DNA from: Lantana camara
Taxonomy: Eukaryota > Streptophyta > Magnoliopsida > Lamiales > Verbenaceae
Length of the DNA stretch: 64,000 nucleotides
Reading direction: 5' to 3'
Assembly: GCA_037501455.1 (NCBI GenBank)
Contig: CM074865.1
Coordinates: 40,902,501 to 40,966,500 of the forward strand
A program made the translations under genes and the position numbers. Position 1 is the first letter of the stretch. Each line of letters begins with the position of its first letter. The notes under the pieces are model-generated. The model did not search any database. It was not told the DNA's origin and saw nothing but the letters and a program-made list of their open reading frames with translations. Positions 1 through 11,464 of the stretch are shown here, one piece after another.

Positions 1-2120
1 AAATAATTTTATAAATTATATTTTATAATACTTTCATGAAATTCATATTAAACTTATAATTTATCTCAAAACTTGGAAATGATTTAATTGTCAACTTGGC
101 CCTATATGTCCATTCTTTAAACTTAGGGGCCAAATTGCATGAAAACCTTTTAGGACTAAAGTGATCACTTTCCAAACTTGATATCCTTAATTGCTTAACT
201 TAAATAACTTGGAGGGTTTAATTGCAAATATTACATATTTCCCAAAATATCACGGTATATCATCTCTAAGCTTCTTCAATCATTTTGCTTCCAAATTCTT
301 CAACATATTTGCTTCCTCTCTCTCTCGGTATTAAGAAGAAAAGGGAAAGAAGTGATTTTCATCCATTTCATCAAGAATTTCAAGTGTTAATCCAAGTTTG
401 GGAAGCTTGATCATCACCCTCATCCATCTTCTTCCTTTCTTTCATTTCCAAGGTTGGTTGTGCATGAACTCTTGATTCTTGAGCATATATGATTGAGCTA
501 GGGTTTAGGATTTATATGTTAGATGAGTTAATTGAGGTTGGAAGCATGACTATGTGATTATATCATGAATTATGGCATGATTTGTGCATGAATTGGTTGA
601 GAATTGAGCTTGAATGATCAAGTATGATCATGAGTGTGGAATCATGAATTCTGGATGATCTTGTGTGGTTTGAGTGTTTAAGTATTATGATATCATTTCT
701 TGAACCTATATACATCATATTACCAGAAAATCATGACATGGTTTATTGAAAATGGATTTTTGGTTGGCTTGTTATGCATTCCCGTAGCTTTCCCCTGTTT
801 TTCCTCTGTTCTTCACATTTGCAGAAACAGGGAACGGCCGTTCCCAGCCTCAAGGCATTGTGGGAACGGGCGTTCCCACCTTTTCAAATGGTTTGGACGG
901 CCGAGCATGGGAACGGCCGTTCCCATTTTGGCCTTGAGCCGGAAGGGCCGTTCCCAGCTTGCGCGCGTTTTAAAAGGGGAAAACGCTGGTACGTTTTTGG
1001 GAGGAATGGGAACGACCGTTCCCAGTTTGCAAAGGGATCCGGAACGGCCGTTCCCACCACGCTGACAGAACAAATGTGACTGCATAAAATTACATTTTTA
1101 GCCCCTCGATCCAACGACTTCTTTGACCCCGAATTGCTGTAATATGTGTTCATATGATGTGAAACAACATGTTATCATACCACATTGCATTTTCGTGGTC
1201 ATCTCGATACATTTCCGCCGTTCGTCACATTTTGTGAATGTTAGGTCATGTCTCATGTATAAGTGTCGTGTTTGCACAGGTCACGAGGGTAGGGACGAGG
1301 AGCAAGCACCGTAGGCCGTGCCTACTTGTCTTTTATCAGTATAGGTGAGGTTTTGTTTTGGTAAAACCAACCCTATAACCCCTATGTGCCAAAATAGTAT
1401 TTACATTATACTTGCTATAAATCATTGACCATTTCAAGCCAGGTTCAAGCAAGCATGTTCATGTACATTTGGAGTAAGGTTGGAGACCGCCCTCACTCGT
1501 CGGGGCCATGTATTGATTGATTGCATGAAACGATCCAGTAATTAATATTGATAGTTGTAATCTCGGGCGAGTTCTCTATCATTGTGAACTTATACTACTT
1601 TTAATTATAAAACCTCACCCGAGGTTATAACTTGCATGTGATTGCGCTATATATATTTATGCCCCTCACTCAGTCTTCGGTAGACTGATACTTCACCTTT
1701 CAGGTACTTGAGAGCCGGTCGTGCTAGGCGGGAGTCTGGTCCAGTCCTGCATTATCACGAGTCTAGCAGTGCACCATCATGTATATATTTTACTACTTCT
1801 CATGTTATGTCAGTTGTTATCACATTCTGAATACTTGATCATGTATAAGAAATGATAATGTATTGATAGTTAGTTTGGTATCTATACGTATCTATCTGAT
1901 AAATATGGTACCTATATGTAATTATGAGCTAATGCTTCCGCTTTTAATTGGTTATGCATTGGTTTTGTATTGCTTTAGGGTTTAGTCCCGCCTAGCTCGT
2001 CTTTTCTTTTCTTGGTCACCCGTTCGCTATAGGTTAGTTCATGTACGGATTGTCCATTTCGTATGTGGATCGGCCTATAGTGCGGGGGGTGTGGTACCTC
2101 CACGTGTCCGGGGTGCTACA
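1..2120 (+). mobile_element. LTR 1 of tandem LTR-retrotransposon array (5' edge cut by window)
   Basis: This is the first of five direct LTR copies. Position 1 equals position 41 of the complete LTR at 5720, so about 40 bp lie outside the window. The LTR ends GGGGTGCTACA at 2120, and a primer-binding site follows 7 bp later. Complete copies start TGTAACGCCCCGG and end CTACA, which is the TG..CA rule, and are about 2160 bp long. Copies 1-3 look identical or almost so by eye. No promoter could be placed with confidence. ORFs inside it are by-products of palindromic repeats and are not genes. The ends resemble the Tekay-like LTRs near 42-64 kb. Confidence 0.9.
830..1055. repeat. Cluster of six GC-rich near-palindromes in LTR 1
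   Basis: Six copies of a word with arms GGGAA/TTCCC around ACGGCCGT or ACGGGCGT occur at 830-845, 861-878, 907-926, 941-955 (degenerate), 1007-1024 and 1041-1055. The purest form, GGGAACGGCCGTTCCC, is a perfect palindrome. Spacers between words are unrelated to each other. The cluster generates overlapping ORFs on both strands that repeat short peptides such as WERPFP and GTAVP; these are side effects of the palindrome. Confidence 0.93.
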
Positions 2121-2127
2121 TCTGAGG

Positions 2128-2140
2128 TGGTATCAGAGCC
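2128..2140 (+). promoter_or_regulatory. Primer-binding site (initiator Met tRNA), unit 1
   Basis: TGGTATCAGAGCC, 7 bp after the LTR end, is the standard complement of the 3' end of plant initiator Met tRNA, used to prime minus-strand synthesis in many plant retroelements. It fixes the LTR/internal boundary. Confidence 0.93.
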
Positions 2141-4524
2141 CGGTTACAAAACCGAGGTTCTAGTGTCGTGTCGTGTCAAGTCTAGGTCGAACGGCATAGG
2201 ATTAATTGTTGATTGAGAGTCTTGCATGTTATCTGAAGCTAATTGAATTACTTAGATTACTTGGCAGCCTGTGCTCTGCATTGATATTTGCAATTTATTG
2301 CTAATTAATTGATCTTGAATTATTTGAAGTTATGTGCTTAACGTGTTTTACTTTAAATACTGATAAATTGCTTGCTGCATTTATATTAAATTTTCATCGC
2401 AAGCATCAATTATGTGACTATTATGTGACATAAGCATGCCTCACCTGCATGCATTTATTTCAATGAAAGTTGTGAGTTACAGGTTGTAGAAAGAATATCA
2501 AACCACGGCCAGTTACTCGATAATTTTGGGCTACCACAGAATTTGAGAAGGGGGTGCAAGTTGAGGCTAAAATCAGGGCGTGGAAGGAAAGTCAATTAAG
2601 TATGTCCGATTGAAGTACAAGCTTGGGAATCACCTTTGGGTTTAAATCAGTCGGATTCAAAATTCCTAACACGACAGCCAGAAAGAATCAAACAATCAGT
2701 TATGGAAAACCAACATGTTTGGGGGTTCTACATTGGGTAAGACAGGGTTATTTTCTAAGTCAAGATAAATTGTCGTGTCGAGGGAATACATTGACAGGTA
2801 GGGAACGGTAAAGGAAGGTACTCAAGAGAAGCAAAGTATTAATTAGAGGAAGAATAACCGGATTGCCATTAGCGAGTGGTTCAAGGGTTGGAAGGAAAAA
2901 GGAATTTTGTAGATGTCTAACTGGGAGTATAATACTAGGGAAAAGAAGATTGTCGACCAGGATGTGGTTGAATTGGAAGATATGGAGCAACGAGTAGGAG
3001 CATCTCAAATTTAAGAATTTTTAACTTGGATCATCAAGTCACAGAAAGTGCTACCAAGGAATTTTAGACTAAGGCTCAATTATGGAAAAGCTCGAAGACA
3101 AGCTCATCGAGTTATGATTCAAGGAATGAGATCCGAAACAAAAGAATTCACTGAAGGAAATTTGTGCTATCAAAGATGACGCGTCTACCGGATTAGGAAG
3201 GCTATTTCATCCGAGGATAAGGTGAAGGAGATTGAGGTACTAATTACTCAATATTCAGGTGTGATGTTAAACTGAGACTTAGTTAATTGGGAAGCAAATT
3301 CAAGTGGGAGGAGAAGATCATTTCAATCGGGCTAGTAGCTTTGGATGATTTATTCATGAAAGGTATAGCTCCTAAGACTCTATAACCGGGTGGAATGAGT
3401 TTATCTTCCGGATTCAATTTGGAGGGTCGTACAAAAGTGAGAACTGGGAGATTGGAGCACCAAATGAAAATGGCAACAGATGATAAAGAATTTTGGAAGG
3501 AAATTATATGCTCAACAGTAGGTAAGTAAGAAGGGGAGTTCTATAAACGATCCAAATTGAAAGAATAGATTTGAAGGGCTTCAATCACGGTAGCAACTTG
3601 GTGAATCGGGTTGAGAACTAGAAACTTATTGATCGAGAAGGGTCCGGAAATCAATTCCATAAGTGGCACCGAAATGGATTCAAGAGTCCTGCCTGGGAAT
3701 CAGATAGTTATCCGTGAAGGAGGTAATTAGGGTAGGAAGCATCAAAGACTAATTTCGTAAAAACAAATGAGAAAGAGATGGGAAAATGGAATGGTTTGGG
3801 ATTTCGATTAGGAAAGGGATAAAGAAAGCTCAACACTCCAGTGAATATGAAATTGAAAGACAATCATGTTAAAGATTTCGGTTAGCTGGGTATTTCAGAT
3901 CCAAGCTGAATTGTCGTGTGGCGAGGTTACGTTAAAAGAAATGAAGCAACAAATGGAAATGGTAAAGAAAGGCAAAGAGTTGCTGGGAGGTTGTCGAACA
4001 ATCAGGTATAGACAAGGGAAGGTAGAGCTCAGTTATCTAATCGAACTCCTAACGAGTAAACAAGGGAGTTTGAATCAAAATGACAACCGTGAAGAAGATT
4101 CAAGCAACCATGTGGGAAGTAATTATTAAAGAGTAAGCTAGATGCTAATTTCGGGAGTATAGAAGACTTCGGGGTTCAGAAATTATAATACTGAGCTGTG
4201 GGAGTGTTCAAGTGAAGGTTAGATAAATTTGAAGAATAGAAGACCGTGGGAAAATAAGAAATGATGACCAAGTTCAAGACAAGCTTAGGATTCAACAAAC
4301 AAGGAATTTCCTGTCAAGATAAATTTTTCCATTACTCCGGTGACAGGTTCAATGCATACATAAGCACGTGCATCATACGTTACTTTAATTTTGAATTTCT
4401 TTACATATGTGTGATTTCCCTGATTGCACTTAATTGCTCCAATGTGCTGAATTATTACTTCGGAGTGTGTAACGTACAGTGGCATATTAATTCAACATGC
4501 ATATTCAGTGTCTTGATTTACAGG
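2141..4524 (+). other. Long non-coding leader of array unit 1
   Basis: About 2.4 kb lies between the primer-binding site and the likely gag start. It is purine-rich from about 2500 onward and has only short ORFs (for example 3866-4129, 87 codons) with no domain I recognise. The phrase GAATTGTCGTGT or a close variant recurs (about 2767 and 3909). The sequence just before the gag ATG, TTGATTTACAG at 4513-4523, looks like a 3' splice site, so part of the leader may be an intron. That is inference; no donor was identified. Confidence 0.55.
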
Positions 4525-5163
4525 ATGTCTCAAGACCACCCTCCTCAGGAACAGACACCTAGGGTTTCTTCACATTTACCCCCTCCGGCTCAGCCTCAGG
4601 AATTTTTCGAGTCTTTGGTTCGTTTAGTAGATCAGAAGATAAAAGAGTATGTTTCCTCAGCGCCACAAGCCTTATCAACACAGCCGGGCCAAATTTCGAT
4701 TGCATTTAGGGAATTTCATAACCAACCATCCGCAAGACCCTTTGAAGGAAACAAGGATTCCACCGGATCACAGCTCAAGAAAATCAAAAGAGTGTGGGAA
4801 ATAACTCCGAGTGACTCCCAAGAAAAGGACCGAGGCACCACTTTGTTGGAGGCAAGAAGGTCTAATCCTCACCCCGGACAGGCTTCAGGTTCAAAGTCGG
4901 GACAGCTTTCTAGCAAAGGAAAACGGCCTATCTCTTATCATACCCCGACACCTCAGGAAAGGTCTCGCAAGAAAAAGAAGCAACCACTTGGATCGAATTC
5001 GGGAACTTCGCGTAACCCAGTTTCAACAACATCTTCCGGGAAACTCCTTTGCAGTTATTGTGGACGTGATAACCACACTTATGACGGCTGTAGGAAACGG
5101 TTGGGATTATGTCTCTACTGCGGGAGTGACGAGCACCACATAGACACTTGCTCAAGGATATAA
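4525..5163 (+). CDS. Shortened gag-like protein with two CCHC zinc knuckles (unit 1)
   Basis: The predicted protein is 212 aa. The frame stays open upstream to 4261, but the ATG at 4525 is preferred because it directly follows a splice-acceptor-like TTTACAG and starts the region that looks like gag. Order: a Pro/Gln-rich N-terminus; a short stretch (about residues 55-95, around PFEGNKDSTG and LKKIKRVWEI) that resembles the beginning of a Ty3 gag core; a basic Ser/Lys-rich linker with a KKKKQP-like cluster; then two CX2CX4HX4C knuckles at residues 176-189 and 196-209. CCHC knuckles bind RNA in gag. Most of the usual gag core is missing, and no protease, RT or integrase follows. I infer a gag with an in-frame internal deletion, possibly RNA-binding but dependent on a helper element. 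It is conserved in units 2 and 3 with two amino-acid changes in unit 3. Translation is unproven. Confidence 0.7.
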   Translation: MSQDHPPQEQTPRVSSHLPPPAQPQEFFESLVRLVDQKIKEYVSSAPQALSTQPGQISIAFREFHNQPSARPFEGNKDSTGSQLKKIKRVWEITPSDSQEKDRGTTLLEARRSNPHPGQASGSKSGQLSSKGKRPISYHTPTPQERSRKKKKQPLGSNSGTSRNPVSTTSSGKLLCSYCGRDNHTYDGCRKRLGLCLYCGSDEHHIDTCSRI

Positions 5164-5521
5164 GGGAAATCGACCAGGGGTGGAAGATTACCAGGGCCAG
5201 CACAGGAAGGGGTTCGCGAGAGGGGAGTGCAAAATGTAAATGCGAATCGGGTCCGGGAAGAAGCAGGTACCGGGTATAGGCATAGTACAACCATCGGTGA
5301 ACGGTACATTTAGCCATGCATACCACGTGCATTACTTATCTTATTACTATTGTATTTAATTTCTTGTGCATTGCAAACTAGTTAATTATGAATGATAAGT
5401 ATGTGATTAAATGGTTTAATTGTCTATATGATATTTGTGAAAGTATTATGATTCTAATTGTCTATGCAACATTCATGCCATTGTTTTCGATATTTACTCC
5501 TTGAACTACTTCAGTGCATGT

Positions 5522-5650
5522 GACAGACGGGGCTCTCTCCTTTTCTGTTGAGAGACGGGGCTCTCTCACTCCTTGCTGAGAAACGGGGTTTCTCACTTCT
5601 TGTGAAAGACGGGGTTCTTTCATCCCATATTCAAGAGACGGGGTTCTCTT
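5522..5650 (+). repeat. Row of five hairpins with CGGGG(C/T) loops, unit 1
   Basis: Five inverted-repeat words are spaced 26-30 bp apart. Stems: GACAGA/TCTCTC (5522-5539, one mismatch), TGAGAGA/TCTCTCA (5549-5568), TGAGAAA/TTTCTCA (5577-5595), TGAAAGA/TCTTTCA (5603-5622), AAGAGA/TCTCTT (5633-5650). Each encloses CGGGGC, CGGGGT or CGGGG. The left arm is all purine (except one C) and the right arm all pyrimidine. The row lies about 55 bp upstream of the polypurine tract. The spacer 5164-5521 before it holds no gene I can recognise. Confidence 0.9.
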
Positions 5651-5705
5651 ATAAATTGTGCATCGTTTTAAAACTTGACAGTGGACCTGGGGACCAGGTC
5701 CTTTT

Positions 5706-5719
5706 AAGGGGGGAAGAGT
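5706..5719 (+). promoter_or_regulatory. Polypurine tract, unit 1
   Basis: AAGGGGGGAAGAGT lies directly before the next LTR start (TGTAACG at 5720), where the plus-strand primer is expected. A near-match (AAGGGGAAGAGG on the minus strand) precedes the LTR of the Tekay-like element at 57890, which supports kinship. Confidence 0.9.
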
Positions 5720-7879
5720 TGTAACGCCCCGGTTTTTATTTATTAATATCTTGTGTTTTAAATAATTTTATAAATTATATTTTATAATACTTTCATGAAA
5801 TTCATATTAAACTTATAATTTATCTCAAAACTTGGAAATGATTTAATTGTCAACTTGGCCCTATATGTCCATTCTTTAAACTTAGGGGCCAAATTGCATG
5901 AAAACCTTTTAGGACTAAAGTGATCACTTTCCAAACTTGATATCCTTAATTGCTTAACTTAAATAACTTGGAGGGTTTAATTGCAAATATTACATATTTC
6001 CCAAAATATCACGGTATATCATCTCTAAGCTTCTTCAATCATTTTGCTTCCAAATTCTTCAACATATTTGCTTCCTCTCTCTCTCGGTATTAAGAAGAAA
6101 AGGGAAAGAAGTGATTTTCATCCATTTCATCAAGAATTTCAAGTGTTAATCCAAGTTTGGGAAGCTTGATCATCACCCTCATCCATCTTCTTCCTTTCTT
6201 TCATTTCCAAGGTTGGTTGTGCATGAACTCTTGATTCTTGAGCATATATGATTGAGCTAGGGTTTAGGATTTATATGTTAGATGAGTTAATTGAGGTTGG
6301 AAGCATGACTATGTGATTATATCATGAATTATGGCATGATTTGTGCATGAATTGGTTGAGAATTGAGCTTGAATGATCAAGTATGATCATGAGTGTGGAA
6401 TCATGAATTCTGGATGATCTTGTGTGGTTTGAGTGTTTAAGTATTATGATATCATTTCTTGAACCTATATACATCATATTACCAGAAAATCATGACATGG
6501 TTTATTGAAAATGGATTTTTGGTTGGCTTGTTATGCATTCCCGTAGCTTTCCCCTGTTTTTCCTCTGTTCTTCACATTTGCAGAAACAGGGAACGGCCGT
6601 TCCCAGCCTCAAGGCATTGTGGGAACGGGCGTTCCCACCTTTTCAAATGGTTTGGACGGCCGAGCATGGGAACGGCCGTTCCCATTTTGGCCTTGAGCCG
6701 GAAGGGCCGTTCCCAGCTTGCGCGCGTTTTAAAAGGGGAAAACGCTGGTACGTTTTTGGGAGGAATGGGAACGACCGTTCCCAGTTTGCAAAGGGATCCG
6801 GAACGGCCGTTCCCACCACGCTGACAGAACAAATGTGACTGCATAAAATTACATTTTTAGCCCCTCGATCCAACGACTTCTTTGACCCCGAATTGCTGTA
6901 ATATGTGTTCATATGATGTGAAACAACATGTTATCATACCACATTGCATTTTCGTGGTCATCTCGATACATTTCCGCCGTTCGTCACATTTTGTGAATGT
7001 TAGGTCATGTCTCATGTATAAGTGTCGTGTTTGCACAGGTCACGAGGGTAGGGACGAGGAGCAAGCACCGTAGGCCGTGCCTACTTGTCTTTTATCAGTA
7101 TAGGTGAGGTTTTGTTTTGGTAAAACCAACCCTATAACCCCTATGTGCCAAAATAGTATTTACATTATACTTGCTATAAATCATTGACCATTTCAAGCCA
7201 GGTTCAAGCAAGCATGTTCATGTACATTTGGAGTAAGGTTGGAGACCGCCCTCACTCGTCGGGGCCATGTATTGATTGATTGCATGAAACGATCCAGTAA
7301 TTAATATTGATAGTTGTAATCTCGGGCGAGTTCTCTATCATTGTGAACTTATACTACTTTTAATTATAAAACCTCACCCGAGGTTATAACTTGCATGTGA
7401 TTGCGCTATATATATTTATGCCCCTCACTCAGTCTTCGGTAGACTGATACTTCACCTTTCAGGTACTTGAGAGCCGGTCGTGCTAGGCGGGAGTCTGGTC
7501 CAGTCCTGCATTATCACGAGTCTAGCAGTGCACCATCATGTATATATTTTACTACTTCTCATGTTATGTCAGTTGTTATCACATTCTGAATACTTGATCA
7601 TGTATAAGAAATGATAATGTATTGATAGTTAGTTTGGTATCTATACGTATCTATCTGATAAATATGGTACCTATATGTAATTATGAGCTAATGCTTCCGC
7701 TTTTAATTGGTTATGCATTGGTTTTGTATTGCTTTAGGGTTTAGTCCCGCCTAGCTCGTCTTTTCTTTTCTTGGTCACCCGTTCGCTATAGGTTAGTTCA
7801 TGTACGGATTGTCCATTTCGTATGTGGATCGGCCTATAGTGCGGGGGGTGTGGTACCTCCACGTGTCCGGGGTGCTACA
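5720..7879 (+). mobile_element. LTR 2 of array (complete, 2160 bp)
   Basis: A complete LTR, TGTAACGCCCCGG ... GGTGCTACA, bounded by a polypurine tract on the left and a primer-binding site on the right. It therefore serves as 3' LTR of unit 1 and 5' LTR of unit 2, the signature of a shared-LTR tandem array. Confidence 0.93.
6589..6814. repeat. Palindrome cluster in LTR 2
   Basis: Same six GGGAACGGCCGTTCCC-type words as in LTR 1, offset by 5759 bp, with no difference seen by eye. Confidence 0.92.
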
Positions 7880-7886
7880 TCTGAGG

Positions 7887-7899
7887 TGGTATCAGAGCC
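7887..7899 (+). promoter_or_regulatory. Primer-binding site (initiator Met tRNA), unit 2
   Basis: TGGTATCAGAGCC, 7 bp after LTR 2. Confidence 0.93.
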
Positions 7900-10283
7900 C
7901 GGTTACAAAACCGAGGTTCTAGTGTCGTGTCGTGTCAAGTCTAGGTCGAACGGCATAGGATTAATTGTTGATTGAGAGTCTTGCATGTTATCTGAAGCTA
8001 ATTGAATTACTTCGATTACTTGGCAGCCTGTGCTCTGCATTGATTTTTGCAATTTATTGCTAATTAATTGATCTTGAATTATTTGAAGTTATGTGCTTAA
8101 CGTGTTTTACTTTAAATACTGATAAATTGCTTGCTGCATTTATATTAAATTTTCATCGCAAGCATCAATTATGTGACTATTATGTGACATAAGCATGCCT
8201 CACCTGCATGCATTTATTTCAATGAAAGTTGTGAGTTACAGGTTGTAGAAAGAATATCAAACCACGGCCAGTTGCTCGATAATTTTGGGCTACCACAGAA
8301 TTTGAGAAGGGGGTGAAAGTTGAGGCTAAAATCAGGGCGTGGAAGGAAAGTCAATTAAGTATGTCCGATTGAAGTACAAGCTTGGGAATCACCTTTGGGT
8401 TTAAATCAGTCGGATTCAAAATTCCTAACACGACAGCCAGAAAGAATCAAACAATCAGTTATGGAAAACCAACATGTTTGGGGGTTCTACATTGGGTAAG
8501 ACAGGGTTATTTTCTAAGTCAAGATAAATTGTCGTGTCGAGGGAATACATTGACAGGTAGGGAACGGTAAAGGAAGGTACTCAAGAGAAGCAAAGTATTA
8601 ATTAGAGGAAGAATAACCGGATTGCCATTAGCGAGTGGTTCAAGGGTTGGAAGGAAAAAGGAATTTTGTAGATGTCTAACTGGGAGTATAATACTAGGGA
8701 AAAGAAGATTGTCGACCAGGATGTGGTTGAATTGGAAGATATGGAGCAACGAGTAGGAGCATCTCAAATTTAAGAATTTTTAACTTGGATCATCAAGTCA
8801 CAGAAAGTGCTACCAAGGAATTTTAGACTAAGGCTCAATTATGGAAAAGCTCGAAGACAAGCTCATCGAGTTATGATTCAAGGAATGAGATCCGAAACAA
8901 AAGAATTCACTGAAGGAAATTTGTGCTATCAAAGATGACGCGTCTACCGGATTAGGAAGGCTATTTCATCCGAGGATAAGGTGAAGGAGATTGAGGTACT
9001 AATTACTCAATATTCAGGTGTGATGTTAAACTGAGACTTAGTTAATTGGGAAGCAAATTCAAGTGGGAGGAGAAGATCATTTCAATCGGGCTAGTAGCTT
9101 TGGATGATTTATTCATGAAAGGTATAGCTCCTAAGACTCTATAACCGGGTGGAATGAGTTTATCTTCCGGATTCAATTTGGAGGGTCGTACAAAAGTGAG
9201 AACTGGGAGATTGGAGCACCAAATGAAAATGGCAACAGATGATAAAGAATTTTGGAAGGAAATTATATGCTCAACAGTAGGTAAGTAAGAAGGGGAGTTC
9301 TATAAACGATCCAAATTGAAAGAATAGATTTGAAGGGCTTCAATCACGGTAGCAACTTGGTGAATCGGGTTGAGAACTAGAAACTTATTGATCGAGAAGG
9401 GTCCGGAAATCAATTCCATAAGTGGCACCGAAATGGATTCAAGAGTCCTGCCTGGGAATCAGATAGTTATCCGTGAAGGAGGTAATTAGGGTAGGAAGCA
9501 TCAAAGACTAATTTCGTAAAAACAAATGAGAAAGAGATGGGAAAATGGAATGGTTTGGGATTTCGATTAGGAAAGGGATAAAGAAAGCTCAACACTCCAG
9601 TGAATATGAAATTGAAAGACAATCATGTTAAAGATTTCGGTTAGCTGGGTATTTCAGATCCAAGCTGAATTGTCGTGTGGCGAGGTTACGTTAAAAGAAA
9701 TGAAGCAACAAATGGAAATGGTAAAGAAAGGCAAAGAGTTGCTGGGAGGTTGTCGAACAATCAGGTATAGACAAGGGAAGGTAGAGCTCAGTTATCTAAT
9801 CGAACTCCTAACGAGTAAACAAGGGAGTTTGAATCAAAATGACAACCGTGAAGAAGATTCAAGCAACCATGTGGGAAGTAATTATTAAAGAGTAAGCTAG
9901 ATGCTAATTTCGGGAGTATAGAAGACTTCGGGGTTCAGAAATTATAATACTGAGCTGTGGGAGTGTTCAAGTGAAGGTTAGATAAATTTGAAGAATAGAA
10001 GACCGTGGGAAAATAAGAAATGATGACCAAGTTCAAGACAAGCTTAGGATTCAACAAACAAGGAATTTCCTGTCAAGATAAATTTTTCCATTACTCCGGT
10101 GACAGGTTCAATGCATACATAAGCACGTGCATCATACGTTACTTTAATTTTGAATTTCTTTACATATGTGTGATTTCCCTGATTGCACTTAATTGCTCCA
10201 ATGTGCTGAATTATTACTTCGGAGTGTGTAACGTACAGTGGCATATTAATTCAACATGCATATTCAGTGTCTTGATTTACAGG
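7900..10283 (+). other. Non-coding leader of array unit 2
   Basis: Nearly identical to 2141-4524. Single-base differences from unit 1 include positions about 8013, 8044, 8274 and 8317. No recognisable gene; the candidate splice acceptor before gag is retained. Confidence 0.55.
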
Positions 10284-10922
10284 ATGTCTCAAGACCACCC
10301 TCCTCAGGAACAGACACCTAGGGTTTCTTCACATTTACCCCCTCCGGCTCAGCCTCAGGAATTTTTCGAGTCTTTGGTTCGTTTAGTAGATCAGAAGATA
10401 AAAGAGTATGTTTCCTCAGCGCCACAAGCCTTATCAACACAGCCGGGCCAAATTTCGATTGCATTTAGGGAATTTCATAACCAACCATCCGCAAGACCCT
10501 TTGAAGGAAACAAGGATTCCACCGGATCACAGCTCAAGAAAATCAAAAGAGTGTGGGAAATAACTCCGAGTGACTCCCAAGAAAAGGACCGAGGCACCAC
10601 TTTGTTGGAGGCAAGAAGGTCTAATCCTCACCCCGGACAGGCTTCAGGTTCAAAGTCGGGACAGCTTTCTAGCAAAGGAAAACGGCCTATCTCTTATCAT
10701 ACCCCGACACCTCAGGAAAGGTCTCGCAAGAAAAAGAAGCAACCACTTGGATCGAATTCGGGAACTTCGCGTAACCCAGTTTCAACAACATCTTCCGGGA
10801 AACTCCTTTGCAGTTATTGTGGACGTGATAACCACACTTATGACGGCTGTAGGAAACGGTTGGGATTATGTCTCTACTGCGGGAGTGACGAGCACCACAT
10901 AGACACTTGCTCAAGGATATAA
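10284..10922 (+). CDS. Shortened gag-like protein, unit 2
   Basis: The same 212-aa product as unit 1, with two CX2CX4HX4C knuckles near the C-terminus, no complete gag core and no pol downstream. The open frame again extends upstream (to 10020) before the preferred ATG. The predicted sequence is unchanged from unit 1, which reflects recent amplification rather than proven selection. Confidence 0.7.
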   Translation: MSQDHPPQEQTPRVSSHLPPPAQPQEFFESLVRLVDQKIKEYVSSAPQALSTQPGQISIAFREFHNQPSARPFEGNKDSTGSQLKKIKRVWEITPSDSQEKDRGTTLLEARRSNPHPGQASGSKSGQLSSKGKRPISYHTPTPQERSRKKKKQPLGSNSGTSRNPVSTTSSGKLLCSYCGRDNHTYDGCRKRLGLCLYCGSDEHHIDTCSRI

Positions 10923-11280
10923 GGGAAATCGACCAGGGGTGGAAGATTACCAGGGCCAGCACAGGAAGGGGTTCGCGAGAGGGGAGTGCAAAATGTAAAT
11001 GCGAATCGGGTCCGGGAAGAAGCAGGTACCGGGTATAGGCATAGTACAACCATCGGTGAACGGTACATTTAGCCATGCATACCACGTGCATTACTTATCT
11101 TATTACTATTGTATTTAATTTCTTGTGCATTGCAAACTAGTTAATTATGAATGATAAGTATGTGATTAAATGGTTTAATTGTCTATATGATATTTGTGAA
11201 AGTATTATGATTCTAATTGTCTATGCAACATTCATGCCATTGTTTTCGATATTTACTCCTTGAACTACTTCAGTGCATGT

Positions 11281-11409
11281 GACAGACGGGGCTCTCTCCT
11301 TTTCTGTTGAGAGACGGGGCTCTCTCACTCCTTGCTGAGAAACGGGGTTTCTCACTTCTTGTGAAAGACGGGGTTCTTTCATCCCATATTCAAGAGACGG
11401 GGTTCTCTT
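11281..11409 (+). repeat. Five-hairpin row, unit 2
   Basis: The same five stem-loops as 5522-5650, including the single mismatch (GACAGA) in the first stem. Confidence 0.9.
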
Positions 11410-11464
11410 ATAAATTGTGCATCGTTTTAAAACTTGACAGTGGACCTGGGGACCAGGTCCTTTT

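Noticed and set aside
700..1153. Several overlapping ORFs on both strands with repeated WERPFP, GNGRS and GTAVP peptides (also in LTRs 2-4)
   Set aside because: They are produced by the palindromic words, which read similarly in all frames and on both strands; no independent coding signal.
2128..2140. Possible tRNA-derived sequence
   Set aside because: Only 13 nt match, in the position of a primer-binding site; there is no tRNA gene.
3866..4129. 87-codon ORF in the leader of each unit
   Set aside because: No recognisable domain, no homologous pattern, isolated among stop-rich sequence; openness is repeated only because the units are copies.
5522..5650. Regularly spaced short repeats that could be taken for a CRISPR array
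   Set aside because: Arms vary, spacers are about 8-11 bp, the genome is a plant and the row sits inside a retrotransposon.
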